A stretch of DNA of 64,000 bases from positions 6,245,001 to 6,309,000 of the forward strand of contig JALJCS010000020.1 in assembly GCA_023055355.1 (NCBI GenBank), written 5' to 3'. The translations under genes and the position numbers were made by a program. How positions within the stretch are numbered: position 1 is the first letter of the stretch; every line of letters starts with the position of its first letter. The DNA is from Agelaius tricolor (lineage: Eukaryota > Chordata > Aves > Passeriformes > Icteridae). The notes under the pieces are model-generated. The model did not search any database and was not told where the DNA came from. It saw nothing but the letters and a program-made list of their open reading frames with translations. Positions 12,101-25,078 of the stretch are shown here, one piece after another.

Positions 12101-12924
12101 TTCTCTTGCATTTTAAAAGTGGCTTGAGACCTATAAAATCCCTTTGAATTTTATTAAAAGTCTTCTGCAATCATTTTTCATCCTGCAGCCCAGTTGAGCT
12201 GAACTAATAAATTAGCATGTTATCTGTGTGGATATCCATTAGAGCTTCAAATGAAGATTATTAGAGCCAAAGAACTAACAATGCCACTTACAGCTGGGGA
12301 GGAAGCAAACTGCTCCACTGAGCACTGAGCACCGAGGATAAGGAAGGAGGGACAAATCCACCCAAGAGCCAGCAGGGCATGGGCAGCACAAGGAGGAGCA
12401 GCTCCAGTGCCCAAGGGCAGGCTCTGGCCACCCGGGGCAGGCAGCCAGAGGCAGGAAGAGCCAGGCAGGAGCTGCTAGGAGTGGGTTTGTGTGAGAGCTC
12501 CAGTGGAGGCAGGGAGCCCAGGCACGTCCCACAGGGCGCTGTGTGGCTCTGCTGCAGGCTGCCAGCTCCTGGGCTTTCCCTGCAGCAAGCTCATCACAAG
12601 GCAGGGTTTTAAAGGAAATGTCATCACATGCTGCCTGGTTCACTGAACCACAGCAGCTTGGTTGTGCTTCCCTGGGCTCTTTTCTTCCCCTTGCACAAGG
12701 CCCTGTTCCAGGGCTCCAGCCACAAACTCGCTTCGCAGCCCCCACCTGCACCAACACCAATCTGACATTCATGTGGGCATGGGTTGTTCTTTCCCAAAAG
12801 AAAAGAGCTCCTGCCTGAGCTTGAGCTTCATGATGTGATACCCAAAGTGAATTTCAAGATACATCTCCAAGCTGCTGATCTTCCCCTGGGGTCATACAGT
12901 CAACCATTTTAGAACGTCTTTATT
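9190..12924. other. intergenic or intronic DNA, mostly featureless
   Basis: No exon or RNA gene is supported. The region contains an AT-rich palindromic stretch near 10.0 kb (listed separately). The part at 12270-12800 is richer in G and C, with ORFs open on both strands (for example minus 12275-12772, 165 codons). These have low-complexity composition and no domain. Confidence 0.45.
10000..10050. repeat. AT-rich palindromic stretch, possible ancient repeat
   Basis: Perfect 8-base arms CAACATTT (10010-10017) and AAATGTTG (10028-10035) surround a 10-base loop, within a run of ACATTTT/AAAATG words. It recalls old AAATGTT-rich palindromic repeats of reptile and turtle genomes, but I cannot name a family. 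It could be chance AT-rich sequence. Confidence 0.3.
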
Positions 12925-13260
12925 TCCAGCCTTCCTTCTCTTCATCTAATTCCCTTTCACCTCCCACTCCTATCCTTTATTACTCTTCTATTATTTTCTA
13001 AGAGGAAAATGTTTCTTTTTACTCTCAATCTCTGTTCTTTTCCTCCTGTCATTCCCTTCATGTCTCAGCCATGATGATATTTTTGTTCATGCAATAACTA
13101 GTTTGCTCTTTCTCCTCTTCCCACTGGGCTACTTTGATCTACTGCTCCTGTGTCTGTTTTACACATTCCTTTTCCTCCCTCCAAAGACACATCAGCCTAT
13201 TTCCCATTCCCTCCTCCTTACTCATCTCTCTTTTCCTGCTCTGATCTATTCTTGCTACAC
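12925..13260 (+). repeat. pyrimidine-rich (C/T) stretch
   Basis: For about 330 bases the plus strand is dominated by C and T, with many TCCTT, CTTCC and TTTTC words. There is no fixed period, so it is not a microsatellite. It might be a degraded CT-rich simple repeat. The open frame at 13103-13363 is a by-product of this composition (F, L, P, S-rich). Confidence 0.5.
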
Positions 13261-16200
13261 CGAGCTCGTTTCATGTGGAGATGGACTTAAAACCTGCTCT
13301 GCTGCCCAGATGGGCACTACAATAAGTGCTGAAGGACATGGTCTGTCAGTCCAGCCACCCTAAACCAACACAGGATGCCACTCTAACACCCTGCCCATGC
13401 TTCATTGACAAGAACACCACCTCACTTCCAGAGGAAAACCTAACCCAGGGAGCACTAGGGATGTTAATCCCTCGGTCACTGCAAGTTCAGCAGATCAAGT
13501 TGCAGCACAAACCTGGAAAAGCCCCCAGGGATCTGTTTCACTGCCTGGATCTTTGGCAGGAAGCATGCCAACCAACAGGAATGGACTTCTTGTTGTCTGT
13601 AATCAAGTAAATCTCCCCAAAATGAATAAAATTTACTTGCAGCTTCACAGCATTGTGGAAAGAAGAGCTTTTAGAGCTGTGTACAGTTACAGTAAATCAC
13701 AGTAAATTTGACATCAAACAGGAGGGAGCCTGTTGCCTGCCCACAATGGGAAACAACCTGGGGGTGGAAATTGCCCTTCCCCTCCACATGGCAGCCACTT
13801 GTAACCAGTGTCCCTTGCCTGAGAACCTGTCTAAAACCTGTGCTTTTCCACCCTTGCCAAACAAGACATCAGCACTCCCTGCAGCTTCTCCTGATGAAAA
13901 CACACTCCTGCCTCACCTGGCTGCTTCAGGGAGTGAGCAGGTAACAAATGGCACAGAAACTGCTGCAGCATCCTCTCCTGGGACAGAAAAATGCTTCCTC
14001 AGGGGCAGGCACTGTGAAACAGGGCCTTTTGCAGCCAGAACATTTGGACAAAGAGCTCACATTTGACCACTTGGTGCCCAGCAAGTGCCCACTGGGCATC
14101 TGGGCTGGCTGCCAGGCTCCCTCACCTCTGGGCTGTGATGAGCAGCACTCAATTCAAAGGTTACAACAGAATGTTTTGGCCACTTCCACTCATAGTTCAC
14201 CATCCAGTGATTTCATTAATGCTGTGGAGCTGTGGGACTCCTGCAAACACTGGCATTCTGCTGGAGTAAAGAGGCTTAGTGCATTTTCCTTGTTCCAGAC
14301 TGGAGAATAGGGGAACAAAGCGCTGTGCTTGTGGTGATAGGAGTGCTCTGTCAGCAGAGCGAGTCTAAGCTAAAAAACCCAGCTGATGGCAAATGAGGAA
14401 CAGTTCATTTACCAGAGCATTTGCAATGCCAGCCCCAGGAACCTGGCCTTGCTTCTTTTACCTCAAACCACCACCTGAATCAGTCATTTCCAAGATGAAA
14501 ACTGTAATGATAGCCACAATAAAGACAGCAGCCTGCAAGAGAGCTCAGTGTGCACTGCAGCACCCATGAAATAGCAAAGTGGCCACGGCAATCTTGGTGT
14601 CACTGCAAAGGTTCGGTGCAGGCTGCCCTTTGCATGCCCCAAATCCAAACCTGGGCTGTGTCTGAGTAGGGAGGCAAGGGGGAAACTGAGATGAAAGAAG
14701 AGTCAGTGATTGCTTCACACACACGGTGCATTGTTCCATAGCAGTGCTCTGAAACATGACACTCTCACAAGGCTGTAACTGCATCACTTAGAGCCATTAC
14801 ACAGGCAAAATGCAGCTCAATTTGGCAGCATTTTGCTTTGGTTTTTTTAGCACAGATAGGAAGACCTAGAAGCCTCGTGAACTTCTGTGAGCCCATCCTA
14901 AATAATTGCACTGAAATGTAAAGTATCATGCCTCAAGTCAGTTCAATCTCTGGGGCATTAAATTAGCCCATTTGTTGAATAAATATCATTATTTCTACGT
15001 AGAAGGGAGCAGTTCAAGTAGCTGACAAGCATCTATTGCAACTTTGACATTCAACTGTACCTGTTGTAATGGGCACAGATCTCCTGCATCCTAGATTCCA
15101 GCAGTATGGCCACGTCTCAAATGCTGCAGAGCATCAAAAATGTCACAAGACACCAACACTGGGGCACCTGATCCACTCCCACATGCCCCTGCAACAGCAG
15201 GTGATGTAACATGATAAATCTCAGTGTGGAAAATCCCTCCTCTGCACAATTTCCAACCCACTCCTGACCACGAGCTCACTGAGGTCTCAGAAAATTACGT
15301 CTGGGTACAAAGAAAGTTGATTTAACTACGAAGTCATAATTATTAGCATGCTTATGTATGGCTTCAATATTGTATATATTTGTGTCTCCCCTCTGTAGTC
15401 TATTTACCAAAAGTGACCAAATTCTGTCCTTGGAGGTACAGTGAAAGCCTCTGGGCTCAGATCAGCCTACAGTCAAGGGCAGCAATTGTTCATAAACTGA
15501 AGTGACACAGGTTAATGGAGAAGAAAGATAATTTCATTACCTGCATCTGAGCAGATCTCATCATATAAGAAAAAACCTTAATGCAGTGCTGATGGCAAAT
15601 ATAAGTAGATACCTTAATAGCTGTCATCACTGCCTGAACTGCATGAACACCTAACACAATTGCTGTGCTACAAAACAGCTTTTGACCTGCTGGTAACATT
15701 TCATTTTGAACTCAGCACCAGCCACAAAACCCAAGTCCATTGAACCTGTAAAGATGTACACACTGCACACGCAGTGAACTTCTAGCCTTGAGGCCAAATG
15801 TTGCCTTATTTGGTGAAAATTGATTAGATTTGTCAGGTGAATAAAATTCTTTATTAAATTTTCCCAGCTGAAACTTTGCCTACATATTTTATTTTTTCAT
15901 TAGAGTGCTGCTGAATTTGTCTGAAATAGTTAAGAACATTTGTAAGTGATATGGCAGTAACAATTGGACCAAGCCACAGCAGAAACCCCCAGGAGAACAC
16001 ACTTTGCCTATGGAAATAAATTCTAAATTCTGCTGGTTTCAGAGGGGACCAGAAGAGAAATGAGGCTAGAAAGTTCAGGAGGTTTCTTTAATTTTTAAAC
16101 AAAAGAAAATAAAACCCTCAAAAACACCTCTCCTCACTCACACACAGAGACTGCCAGGAGGGACAGCGCAAATATTCCAGAATTAGCTGTGAAATTTGGC

Positions 16201-17265
16201 AACAAGCATCAGGGCCAGGCACTCAGCAGAGCTGCCTCTCACCCTCCCCTCTGTGCTCCCCACTGCCCTCTCCACACCAAACACATCCCATGCCTGGGGA
16301 ATTAGCTGCAGTTGCCCCAATCTGATTTCTAATTATGATGCAGGATGCAGGGTGATAAATTTCCTATGGGATACTCATTATATAGAGCATATGAATGTGC
16401 TGTAATCAGGCGTGTTTGTTGCTATGGAAAAACACAGCAAGCATGCAGAGCCTTCTGTGTGGCATCTTTAGTGTCCCTGCACTCAGATTCCTTGGCAGTG
16501 TGTGGCATAGCAACATGTTATCTGGCACCAAAGCCAAGGACCATGCAAGTTTCAGCTGGAAAACTTGAGGGGTTTTTTAGCCTGTTGCCACTTCAAGGGG
16601 TGAGGGATGTGATAAATTTGCATGATTCCATTTTAAAGCAAAGAGACCAAAGAAAAGTATCACAGAAAGCAGGAGGTTTAGAGTGTGACCTTTCCCTCCT
16701 CCTGTTTTTGCTGCCTTCCTCATCTGCAGACTGGCCACATCCCTTCCAGGAGCTGAGATGGAATTGCTGGAGCTGTATTCATGTGCCAAGGTTCTACAGG
16801 GCCAGGTGTGGCTCTCCCTGTGCCCAGGTAAAGGGGCATTAGCCTGAACAGCACAGGGCAATCCAGGTAGGACACACCATGATAAAGGAAAAAAAGCCAC
16901 CAACAGGAAAGTCACTCTGTTTATTAATTAAATCCTGTGTTAATCCCTTCTGTGAGAAGCTGTGGAGGTGGGGAAGGTGCCAAGGCACAGTTCTCTCTGT
17001 GCTACCGAATTAAATGGATCTGGGGGCACATTGGAACACTCAGCCTGTTTGTTTTATGCCTCCCATCCTCTAAAACACTTAACCCGTGGCAGCAGAGCAC
17101 ATTCCCTGGGGGCTTGCACAGTCTCCATGGAGAGACAGGACAGCAGCAAAGCCACCTCTCTCCAGAGCCTGCTCCTCCAAAGGGACAGGGAGCAACACTC
17201 ACTTTCATCTTCTCTAAACAACTCTCAGCTCTCTATTTCTGGAGGCTCTGACCCACCAGAGACAC
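13261..17265. other. intergenic or intronic DNA, nothing recognised
   Basis: ORFs such as 13653-14066 and 16345-16842 have no recognised domains. The block around 15290-15400 is AT-rich, with TAATTATTAGCATGC and nearby motifs of the kind seen in conserved noncoding DNA, too weak to call alone. No transposable element is recognised. Confidence 0.4.
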
Positions 17266-17390
17266 CACCACCACCATCATTACCACTGGGGGCTCTGGGT
17301 TTAAAAGTTTTTGGTGGCTTTTTGACTCTCTGCTGCATATATTGATATTTTTAATCTCTCTGCTGAAATGGTTCATAGCCCCATGGGGCT
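17266..17390 (+). repeat. dispersed direct repeat, copy A
   Basis: This 125-base segment reappears as copy B at 18746-18860, in the same orientation and about 1.48 kb downstream. Shared landmarks are the CACCACCACCATCATTACC start, GGTGGCTTTTTGACTCTCTG, CTGCATATATTGATA and the GGTTCATAGCCCCATGG end. Copy A carries about 10 extra bases (near 17288-17298) that copy B lacks. Read on the minus strand both copies are open, but the differences there mostly change amino acids, so coding is not supported. It is either two insertions of an unnamed transposable element or a local duplication. Confidence 0.8.
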
Positions 17391-18745
17391 GGATGTGAGG
17401 AGTGAGCTGGTGTTGCTGAAGAACTGCCTCCACATCTGTATGGCCCACACAAAGTTAACCTGGGACAGTCTCAGCAGCTCTCTGCTGGCATGGCCAACCA
17501 CCCACCAGAGGATGGGGATCCTCCCAGCTAAAATTCCCAGAAATTCTTCCTCTCAGGAAAGCAGGATCAGTCCTTCTGGTGGACTTTTGCTAGGCCATGT
17601 GCATGAAGCTGGGAGCAGGCCAGTTTATATGCATAACACTATAAAATCAGGGCTCCTCACAGTGCACAGCTCTCAGCAGTCTGGGACAGAGGCTTAGCTT
17701 GAGGCCTGACTGCCCAGAGAGGAGCACAACTGATGAGGGACACACCCATCCAGGTGGCCTTGTGGCATTGCTGCCATTATTGTCCTTATTCTTCTCCGAG
17801 CATCTCAGGATATTCCAAAAAATCAGATTAATACCATCACTCCTACTCCTTTTAAAGACTGGGAACCAGGGAGCAAAATCTCAAGTTGTGCTTCACTTTC
17901 CTGCCAGCTCCTCCTGGGTTTTGAGGGGACACCACACTGTTAGCCATGTGTGTGTACAGCCCCTCACACAGCATCCCAATATCCCAGCTGGATAACATCA
18001 TCCTGCTCGCTCCATAAAAATCTACCAGCATCTCAAGCTCATATCACATCTCCCTCCAGAACAAGTTCACTGATGAAAACTCATCTGCAAAGAGGCTGTG
18101 ATGTTAAACTGAGCTGACAGCAGACCAGTGACTGCCACACTCCCCAGCCCCTGGCAGGCAGCAGGTTAATGGGGAACTGTTATCCCTCCAGCTTGAAGGA
18201 AAACTGTTCAAAACATTGCTGGTTCTGTTAGCAAGCTTTACACAGTGCTTATAAATGAGGAACTGGACAAGTAATGGGAATGCACTGTTTCTCAAACAAA
18301 GCACACATAAAAGAGTGAAACTCCCCTCCAACTTCAAGGGAAAAGTGTCTCATTTGCTGATGCCAAATACTGATTTAAAACACTGACAGACCCAGACCAC
18401 TAAAACTTCCCGTAATAAACTGTGGTTTTCAGTGTTGGTAAAAAACCTCAAAACACAACAGGAAATGAGGCAAAGGGTTTGTTTTGTTTTCCCTACTGGT
18501 GCTTATATAAAAGGGAAATCGTTATTGTCTATTGCTAAATCCATAACTCAGAAAAAAGACCTGATCCTCCCAATCCCCTGCCCCAGCCCCTCCTTGATCC
18601 CACACTCCCAGGGGAGCTGCACCACTGACAGAGACACAGGGCCAGGTCATGCCAGGTGCAAATGAAAGCAGAAGTCTGTTCTTTTTTGGTTTTGGAAAAA
18701 ACATTCCAAAATTACATTTATTTTCTGTCAGTTGCACATTGCCAG
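17391..18745. other. spacer between the two repeat copies
   Basis: No exon is supported. A TATA-like stretch (ACTATAAAATCAGGGC, near 17639) followed by short-repeat-rich sequence made me consider an LTR promoter, but I cannot define LTR ends or a second LTR. The ORFs at 17368-17697 and 17699-17995 have no domains. Confidence 0.35.
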
Positions 18746-18860
18746 CACCACCACCATCATTACCACTAGTTTAAAAGGTTTTGGTGGCTTTTTGACTCTC
18801 TGCTGCATATATTGATAATTGTAATCTCTCTGTTGAAATGGTTCATAGCCCCATGGAGCT
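18746..18860 (+). repeat. dispersed direct repeat, copy B
   Basis: This 115-base segment matches copy A at 17266-17390 with a few substitutions (for example GATAATTGTAATC here against GATATTTTTAATC there) and one gap of about 10 bases. Homology is lost just past the CCCATGG motif on the right and just before the CACCACC motif on the left. These shared edges fit element ends or duplication breakpoints. Confidence 0.8.
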
Positions 18861-20639
18861 TTTCTCTCCCCAAGCAGAGGAAATTAACACCCATAAAGTT
18901 TTTTTTTCCAACTCTGAATAGAGGGTGAATATAAGCCCTTATATAATATTTGAATATAACATTTGAGGTTGCACTCCCAGTTTTGGGGACCAATCACACT
19001 TCTGGGCTAAGCTAAGTTTTACAAAACTTGAAATGTAAAAATCTGCTTTTTACAATTATTTCTGCCTAGAAATTATAAATAGATAAGTTTTTCAAAATCC
19101 ATAGAAATATTTCAGACACATTTCCCCAACTGCATTTAAATTAGCTATGAAAGGAGCCTGCTAACTGAGGCAGTCTTAGCAGCATTCATCTGTCTGTCTC
19201 ACACTGCATTTATCCCCAAAGGACAGCAAACACACAGGACCAGCTCTCTGGAGTCAGGAGTGCTGCTGTCCTGTGAACAGAAATCAGCATAAGCAGCTAT
19301 AGATAGTGGAGGGGAAAAAAATAGAAATTACCTTGGTTTTGAGGACAGAGTAAAGAAATCACAGTAAAGATGCCCAAGCTGTGTCACTTTGGAGCTCAGC
19401 CAGAAGGTGCCATAAATAAGGCCTGGAGGCCAGGATGCCTTAGGGAGGCACGGGGACAGTGTTCCCATGAACAGAGATGGCAATCTCTGCTCAGCTCCAA
19501 GGGGCTGCAGCTGCTGAATAATTGCTGCAATACCAGTGGTTTCAGAGAGGGCTTATCAGCCTGCCCTGTCCTGCCCTTGGAGTGGGAGGTTAAAGTCCAG
19601 GGACAGAGACAAATTTAGAGGGACAAAGAGATGATAAGTAGAAGGAAGAGGAAGGCCTCTGCTTGCTTCCCATTCCACTTCTAGTTTAGAGAGATAAGGA
19701 TCCTTTTCTTTTTGTCAGAGCAATAAAAGGGAAATGGATTAACTGTGTTGGCCAGGATTTTGACTGTGGAGCCAGAGGGAGGGGGAAGAGCCAGCCTGGG
19801 TTGTGATTCCCTCCTGATGTCTGGCATTACTGATACCAACTGTCCTGGAGGTGAGCAAAACCTCTTCCCAATGGGGATTCACCTCAGTGTAGCTACTCAC
19901 TATTTAAGGTGAAAAAAAAATCATTGGTTTGTATACTTTTGCCAGAGCAGATGGGATTTTTTTTTTTAGCAAAAAAACTATCACAGATTTATTAGCTGGG
20001 GCACAGCAGTGAGCTGATGGTACTCTACAGCTTCCAGGTAGCAATAAAGCAATGCCCAGCAGTTCAGCACACAGGGGCTCATCTGTGTCTGTTCTGGCCT
20101 GAAACAAGACACCTTAAGAGCATTAAAAATAAAAAATAAATAAAAATACATCTCTTAAACCTGCATCTAGCAGCAGTGAGACAGAGGGCAGGTAAGTGGG
20201 AAGAGGGAACCCAAAAGCTTCAATGAAAAATTTATGCTCCCTTCATTTTCAGAAAGAAAATATCCAGCAGTGCATCATGCTAACACAGCACTGCTGTGCT
20301 TAGAAAGAACCTTTGCAGTGGAAAAACCTTCTCCTCTTGGCAGCAAAGCTGCACTCTGCTTCTGGGCTGAGGCTTGTGGAGGGACCGTGTGCCCTCAGCC
20401 CAGGACCTCCCACCTCATTTCACTGCTGGGCAGGGCACCGTGGAGGGGCACAGATGATTATCTTGGAACAGCATTTTTTAGTGGTTATCCATGGCTACAC
20501 TCAGTTTTGTCAAACAGCACAGCACTGGGATGATGTCACTTCTTAAACCACAGTTTAGCATAATTCTTAGGTGCCTCATTGAACTCACAGGAAATTAAGC
20601 AGATGATTATCTAATCAAGAGCACAAACTGCAATAATTT
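18861..20639. other. intergenic or intronic DNA, nothing recognised
   Basis: This is AT-rich sequence with short A-runs (19912-19921 and A-rich DNA near 20124-20150) and a T-run near 19960. No gene is supported. No SINE or LINE body is recognised next to the A-runs. Confidence 0.45.
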
Positions 20640-20865
20640 CCCCTTATCTCCTCATCAGCCTAAGATCTCAAAGCAATTTACAGAATGAGTGAGTCAAGAC
20701 ATGTAGCTCATCTCCAAGGGATGGTACCATGCCATTCTACAGATGGGGAAACTGAGGCACAGGAAACGAACTTTCCCTTTACACTGTGACCACTCATCCA
20801 AATCAAGGTGGGCAACAGCTGAAATGGGAGGATGAAGGGAGTGGGGAGAGCCCCAAAAGCCTGAG
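20640..20865 (+). mobile_element. MIR-type SINE remnant
   Basis: The core words ATCTCAAAGCAATTTACAGA (near 20667) and CAGATGGGGAAACTGAGGCA (near 20740) match, from memory, the conserved core of amniote MIR SINEs, in which a drop in G-rich complexity is followed by AAACTGAGGCACAG. The order and spacing are as expected for the plus orientation. The 3' part is too diverged to delimit. Such elements are old, non-autonomous and inactive, and depended on L2-type reverse transcriptase. The edges are approximate. Confidence 0.7.
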
Positions 20866-21439
20866 TTACAGATCCAAGGGTGGATCAGACCAGGAGCTCC
20901 TCGGGAGCAGCAGCTGCTGGGTGCAGCCATGGCTCTGCCCTTCCAGGCACACACACAAAGCCTCTCTCCCTACATCAATAGGTACAACACACGTGTTGCC
21001 CTGTGGAATCCATTCCTGCACCACGCCGGTGACTTCCCAGCCCTCTGCAGCAGGGGAGGGTGGTGGATCCACATTAACATGCATCCCAGGAAGCGGGCAC
21101 ATCCCCAGGGGAACAGCATGATTCATTTTTAATGATACTTCCCCGAGTCTGTAGGCCCATAAGCCAAGAATTACAAGCCTTGAAAGTCATCATCACTGAC
21201 TGAGCTGTTGTTGGTGAAGGAGGGTTTCCAGCCCAAGTGGGAGTCGTTACAGCAGAGGGATCATTTTAAACTAAGTGACAAGAATCTATCAGGGGAAGGA
21301 AAATTGCACTTTCCAACAACTGAAGAAAATAAAAAAAAAAAACACTTCCTGCCAGAAATTCTGATTCAGAAACAACACAAGAAGGCAAATTGCATCCCCC
21401 AGTCTACCCTGCATGGAGCAAACCTACACACATAGGTCA
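20866..21439. other. intergenic or intronic DNA, nothing recognised
   Basis: Short ORFs are present on both strands, with no domain. An A-run lies near 21330. Nothing else stands out. Confidence 0.45.
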
Positions 21440-21830
21440 GAGGCCTGGCAAGAGCCTGAGGCTAAACTAATTATTGTGATTTGCTCGTCTTTTGTAATTA
21501 ATCTAGGAAAGGCTTAAGGCTGTTAGCAGCTTTAAAGAAGTAAATCTGAAGGACCAATTAATTAAGAACAGCAGTGCTTAATGAGGACCTTTTGGTTCTC
21601 TCATGTTGATTGTTATATTTGTTGAAAGTTAAGTTTCCGCTGTCTGTCAGATCTTGTCTAGTCTTGTAAAATAGATCTTCTTACTTGGTGCTTAACCACT
21701 TGACACTGGAACAAAAGCTTTCGATTACAAAGCAATTTGTGGGGATTATAATGGAATGAGCTACGCCCACACTCCCTGATTTAACAATCAATTTGAAGCA
21801 ATGTTCAGTTCAACCCAGAAGGCTTAAGGA
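21440..21830. promoter_or_regulatory. candidate conserved noncoding element, homeodomain-motif-rich
   Basis: About 390 bases of high-complexity AT-rich DNA contain many homeodomain-type cores: CTAATTATTG (near 21466), GTAATTAATC (near 21495), CCAATTAATTAAG (near 21554) and GCTTAATGAGG (near 21577), plus TTTCGATTACAAAG and AACAATCAATTTG further on. There is no ORF and no repeat. Composition and motif density resemble vertebrate developmental enhancers. That is inference, since no alignment was available. Confidence 0.35.
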
Positions 21831-24800
21831 TCCTGAAAGTACAGTTTGGATCTCCTGGTTCCCTGCCTCCAGGCTAGACCCCACTGGTGGAGCTAGGTTG
21901 AAGCATGCACCTCAAATCCTCTGGAAAATAGGGATGTACTTTCCCTTACTCCTTCTTGTCTCAAATTAGCCATTAAGCACCCATCTTTCGCCACATTTTC
22001 TGTGTGTCAATCTGGTGTAGGAAAATCATGGCCTGCTGCAAAACCAAGAAGTGAAATTCAGCTGAGCAACAGAGAGATATAGACACACCTTTATCCTCTC
22101 ACACCAAACATCATGGAGCCAAACAGTCAAACCATGTCCTGAAAGAGATCCTGCACCAGCAGAGCCCTTCACCTGAGGCAAATGCAGTTGGGTGCAAGAG
22201 GAGCAAGACACTAGAGATGCCACAGGCAGAGCTGAGAGGAGAGGTCACTGCTGGGTCTGCTGTGCTCCTCAACACCTTATGCAATTTTGTCACACATGTG
22301 GAAAAAAGTTGATGCTTCAGTTTATTTAATTGAAGGAACAAGTAATTGACCCCAAGAACAGCCTATTTTTTTCTGCTTCTGTTAAGATGGATTTCTGAAC
22401 CAAGTCAGAGGGTTCTTCTGTGGGGGGAAACACAGACAAACACATCACCTAGAGGCTCTGAGCATCTTAGAGAGACCAGCAATATCATTCATCAGCTGAG
22501 GGAGGCACCTGCCATTCACAAACACCAAAACCTCTGTCTTTATGTAAGATACACACAAATGTTTTGTGCTGGAAGAGAGAGACCAGCAAAGGAGCAAACC
22601 AGTCTGAAAGGAACAAAGATCAGGTTACCAGCTTACCTCAAAAAGAGTCCTTTGTGAACAGAACTGGACTATTTTGCTTTGCAAGGAGAGGAGACATACC
22701 CATGCTGTTCTCTTTCAGACACCTTCCTTGTCATCTGTCCCCACTGCCAGCATTTTTCACATGCAGCAAATTAATTTTACATTCTCAGCAGGCATCTCTT
22801 CTAGAGACCAGCCAACTTCCTGATATTTTCTGTTCAGCTTTTATATCTGCAGATCTATTTTAAATAAAAAGCTATGTGTTTTACAAAACATGAGTGCCAG
22901 TAACACAGAGGAAGAATGTGACATTTTTCTCCCCAGGATATTTTGACTGACACGTGAAAAAGTCTATAATCTTACATAGGCTCAAGCTGCTCATGTTGAC
23001 ATCCAAATGTTTGATGAAAAAGAGCTTGACTGCCTTCCATGAAAGGTGTAGTCTTCTGATTTAGTCTCTTTAGCCCAGAAAAAAAAAAAGTGACCCCAAG
23101 CTCTTTCTCAAGGTATTTTATTTTATTCCCCTGTCACAAATGCAGCAGATGAATTGTGGGTGAATTGACTTTCAACTCCCTAACCAAATCTCCACACAAT
23201 ACCTTGTTTATTTTCATCATGTTCTCATACTACCAGCTGAGCCTGTTCCAAAAGCCACCTCAGCTCAGTGCTCAGCATGGTGGAAATGCTCCCTGGCTTT
23301 TACAACTGTGTGATCATTAACTCTGCAGCCTCCTTAGAAGCTCCTCACAGTGATCCCTCATCATCCTCCTGGAGAACCAGCCACCCCTGCAGGCAGGCAG
23401 CAGCTGACTGTGGAAGTGAAAAAGCCTTCTCTATCCCACACCAGCACTGTCCTGCCCCATCTCAACATTACTCAGCTTTAGATTCCTCCCAGACAGCAGC
23501 ACAAAACGCCAAACAAGAGCTAGAGCAACATTTTATACATTTTTTTGTATCCTCTGGCTCTATACTTGAGTGAAAGCAAGACAAAAACATCCCTCAAGGG
23601 TTTTCATCCTCAAATACCACAGTGAAAAAACTCTGTGAGCTTTGAGTCATCATTTCAGACTTACTGTGTCATCAAATACTGGGAGAAACAGAGGCAGAAT
23701 TCACCACTGAGCATGGCAGGGCATGGTAAATCTGCTGGAAACTGGGTCTCTCTGAGCAGAAACCCACAAAATCAGCTCTGCCACCCAAAATTGCAGAAGC
23801 AGATGTGTTACCAATGTGAACAAGTAGCTAATCTCTCCAGGATGAGGACAAATGGAGATTTCATACTGACCCTTGCAATGTGTCAGCGCTTAGGAGTTCA
23901 GTTTGTGCCTGAGCCATATCAGCACATAAGACAGGAAATCATATAGGAAAGATAACAAGCTTATTCTGCAGGGAGAGGTCATCTGCCTGTGCTCCACACC
24001 AGGTTCTGAATCCAAGCATTGGGGCTGGGGAAGCTGGCAGCTCACTGCTGCATCCATGGACTCAAAATGTTGGATGTGTATCTGTGCCAGCAGGTGTTAC
24101 CATAGTTCACTTCAGAGAAATGAAAACTTGGGGGAAATGGTGGAAGAGGGAGATTTGTTTCTGGTTTGTGCAGACACACAGAAGTTGACTGAGGGAACTG
24201 ATGGGGGGGATAAATGCACCTCTTCTGATCCTGGGTTTGGACATGAGTAAGGTAATTTTGAAAACTGCAGAGCCAGAAGAGATTGCTGCAGAGTCACAGC
24301 AGGGCTAATGCCTGAAAGAACCAGGGCCTTAGGATTAGCTCTGAGCATTTCATGGTCACTTAACTGTGGCTAACCCCAGTTTTGATTTACTTTATGGTAA
24401 GGAAAAAAAAAGGTGTGGGGGAAGGACGGTTCACTGCAGAGCTGTTAAAAAAACAGAGCTAGCCTGAGGGATGAGGCTGGCAAAACCCTACTGCTTATAT
24501 TTAATATTAGTACAAGTACAACTGGGCATTGCTGGATCCAAGCACCCTCAGAGCTGCAAGGGCTGGATGTTTCTATGAGCCCTGAGACCTGTTTCTTGCA
24601 GAGCTCCTGGTCTGAGAAAGCAAATATTTACACACAAGCGTTGCCTTGCTTAAGGCCCAGCACTGCAGGTCTGGGTCTGACCCAGCTGGGCACCCCCAGA
24701 GCCCATCCCTGCCCAGCCAGGGCAGCAGAGCCAACCTGCTCCAGATCCTGCTCTTGTCAGCCCTCCCAGCAACAAGAGCAAACACAGCCTGCACAGAGGA

Positions 24801-25078
24801 GATAAACACCCAGAGGTGAAGTCAACAATTTGTGTCTGTTGATACAAACCCAAGCAGACAGAACTGTCTGCCACAGCACAAACAGGAGCCCTGCCCTGCC
24901 TTTTAACTTCACTTTCTACAGGAGACTGGGCTTCTTTTCAGCTCAGAGGCATGAGGGGAGCTATGAGCTCTTTAGCTGAGTGATAAATATTAAACTCACT
25001 AAGATATTTTTCTTCTTGGCATAAGGTTTCCCAGAACCCATTTTCCAGCAGATCTCAGCTTGATGGTCAGCAGTTTTG
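21831..25078. other. intergenic or intronic DNA, nothing recognised
   Basis: No exon, RNA gene or clear transposable element is recognised. The phrase near 21851-21890 (TCTCCTGGTTCCCTGCC) faintly recalls a MIR 3' portion but is too weak to call. Short ORFs have no domains. Confidence 0.4.

Noticed and set aside
17233..18993. Similar minus-strand peptides in the two repeat copies (MNHF...SRESKSHQ), considered as a duplicated exon
   Set aside because: Most differences between the copies change amino acids, there are no paired splice sites, and the similarity is explained by the underlying DNA repeat.
21845..21895. Possible MIR 3' portion
   Set aside because: The resemblance is short and lacks the conserved core upstream.
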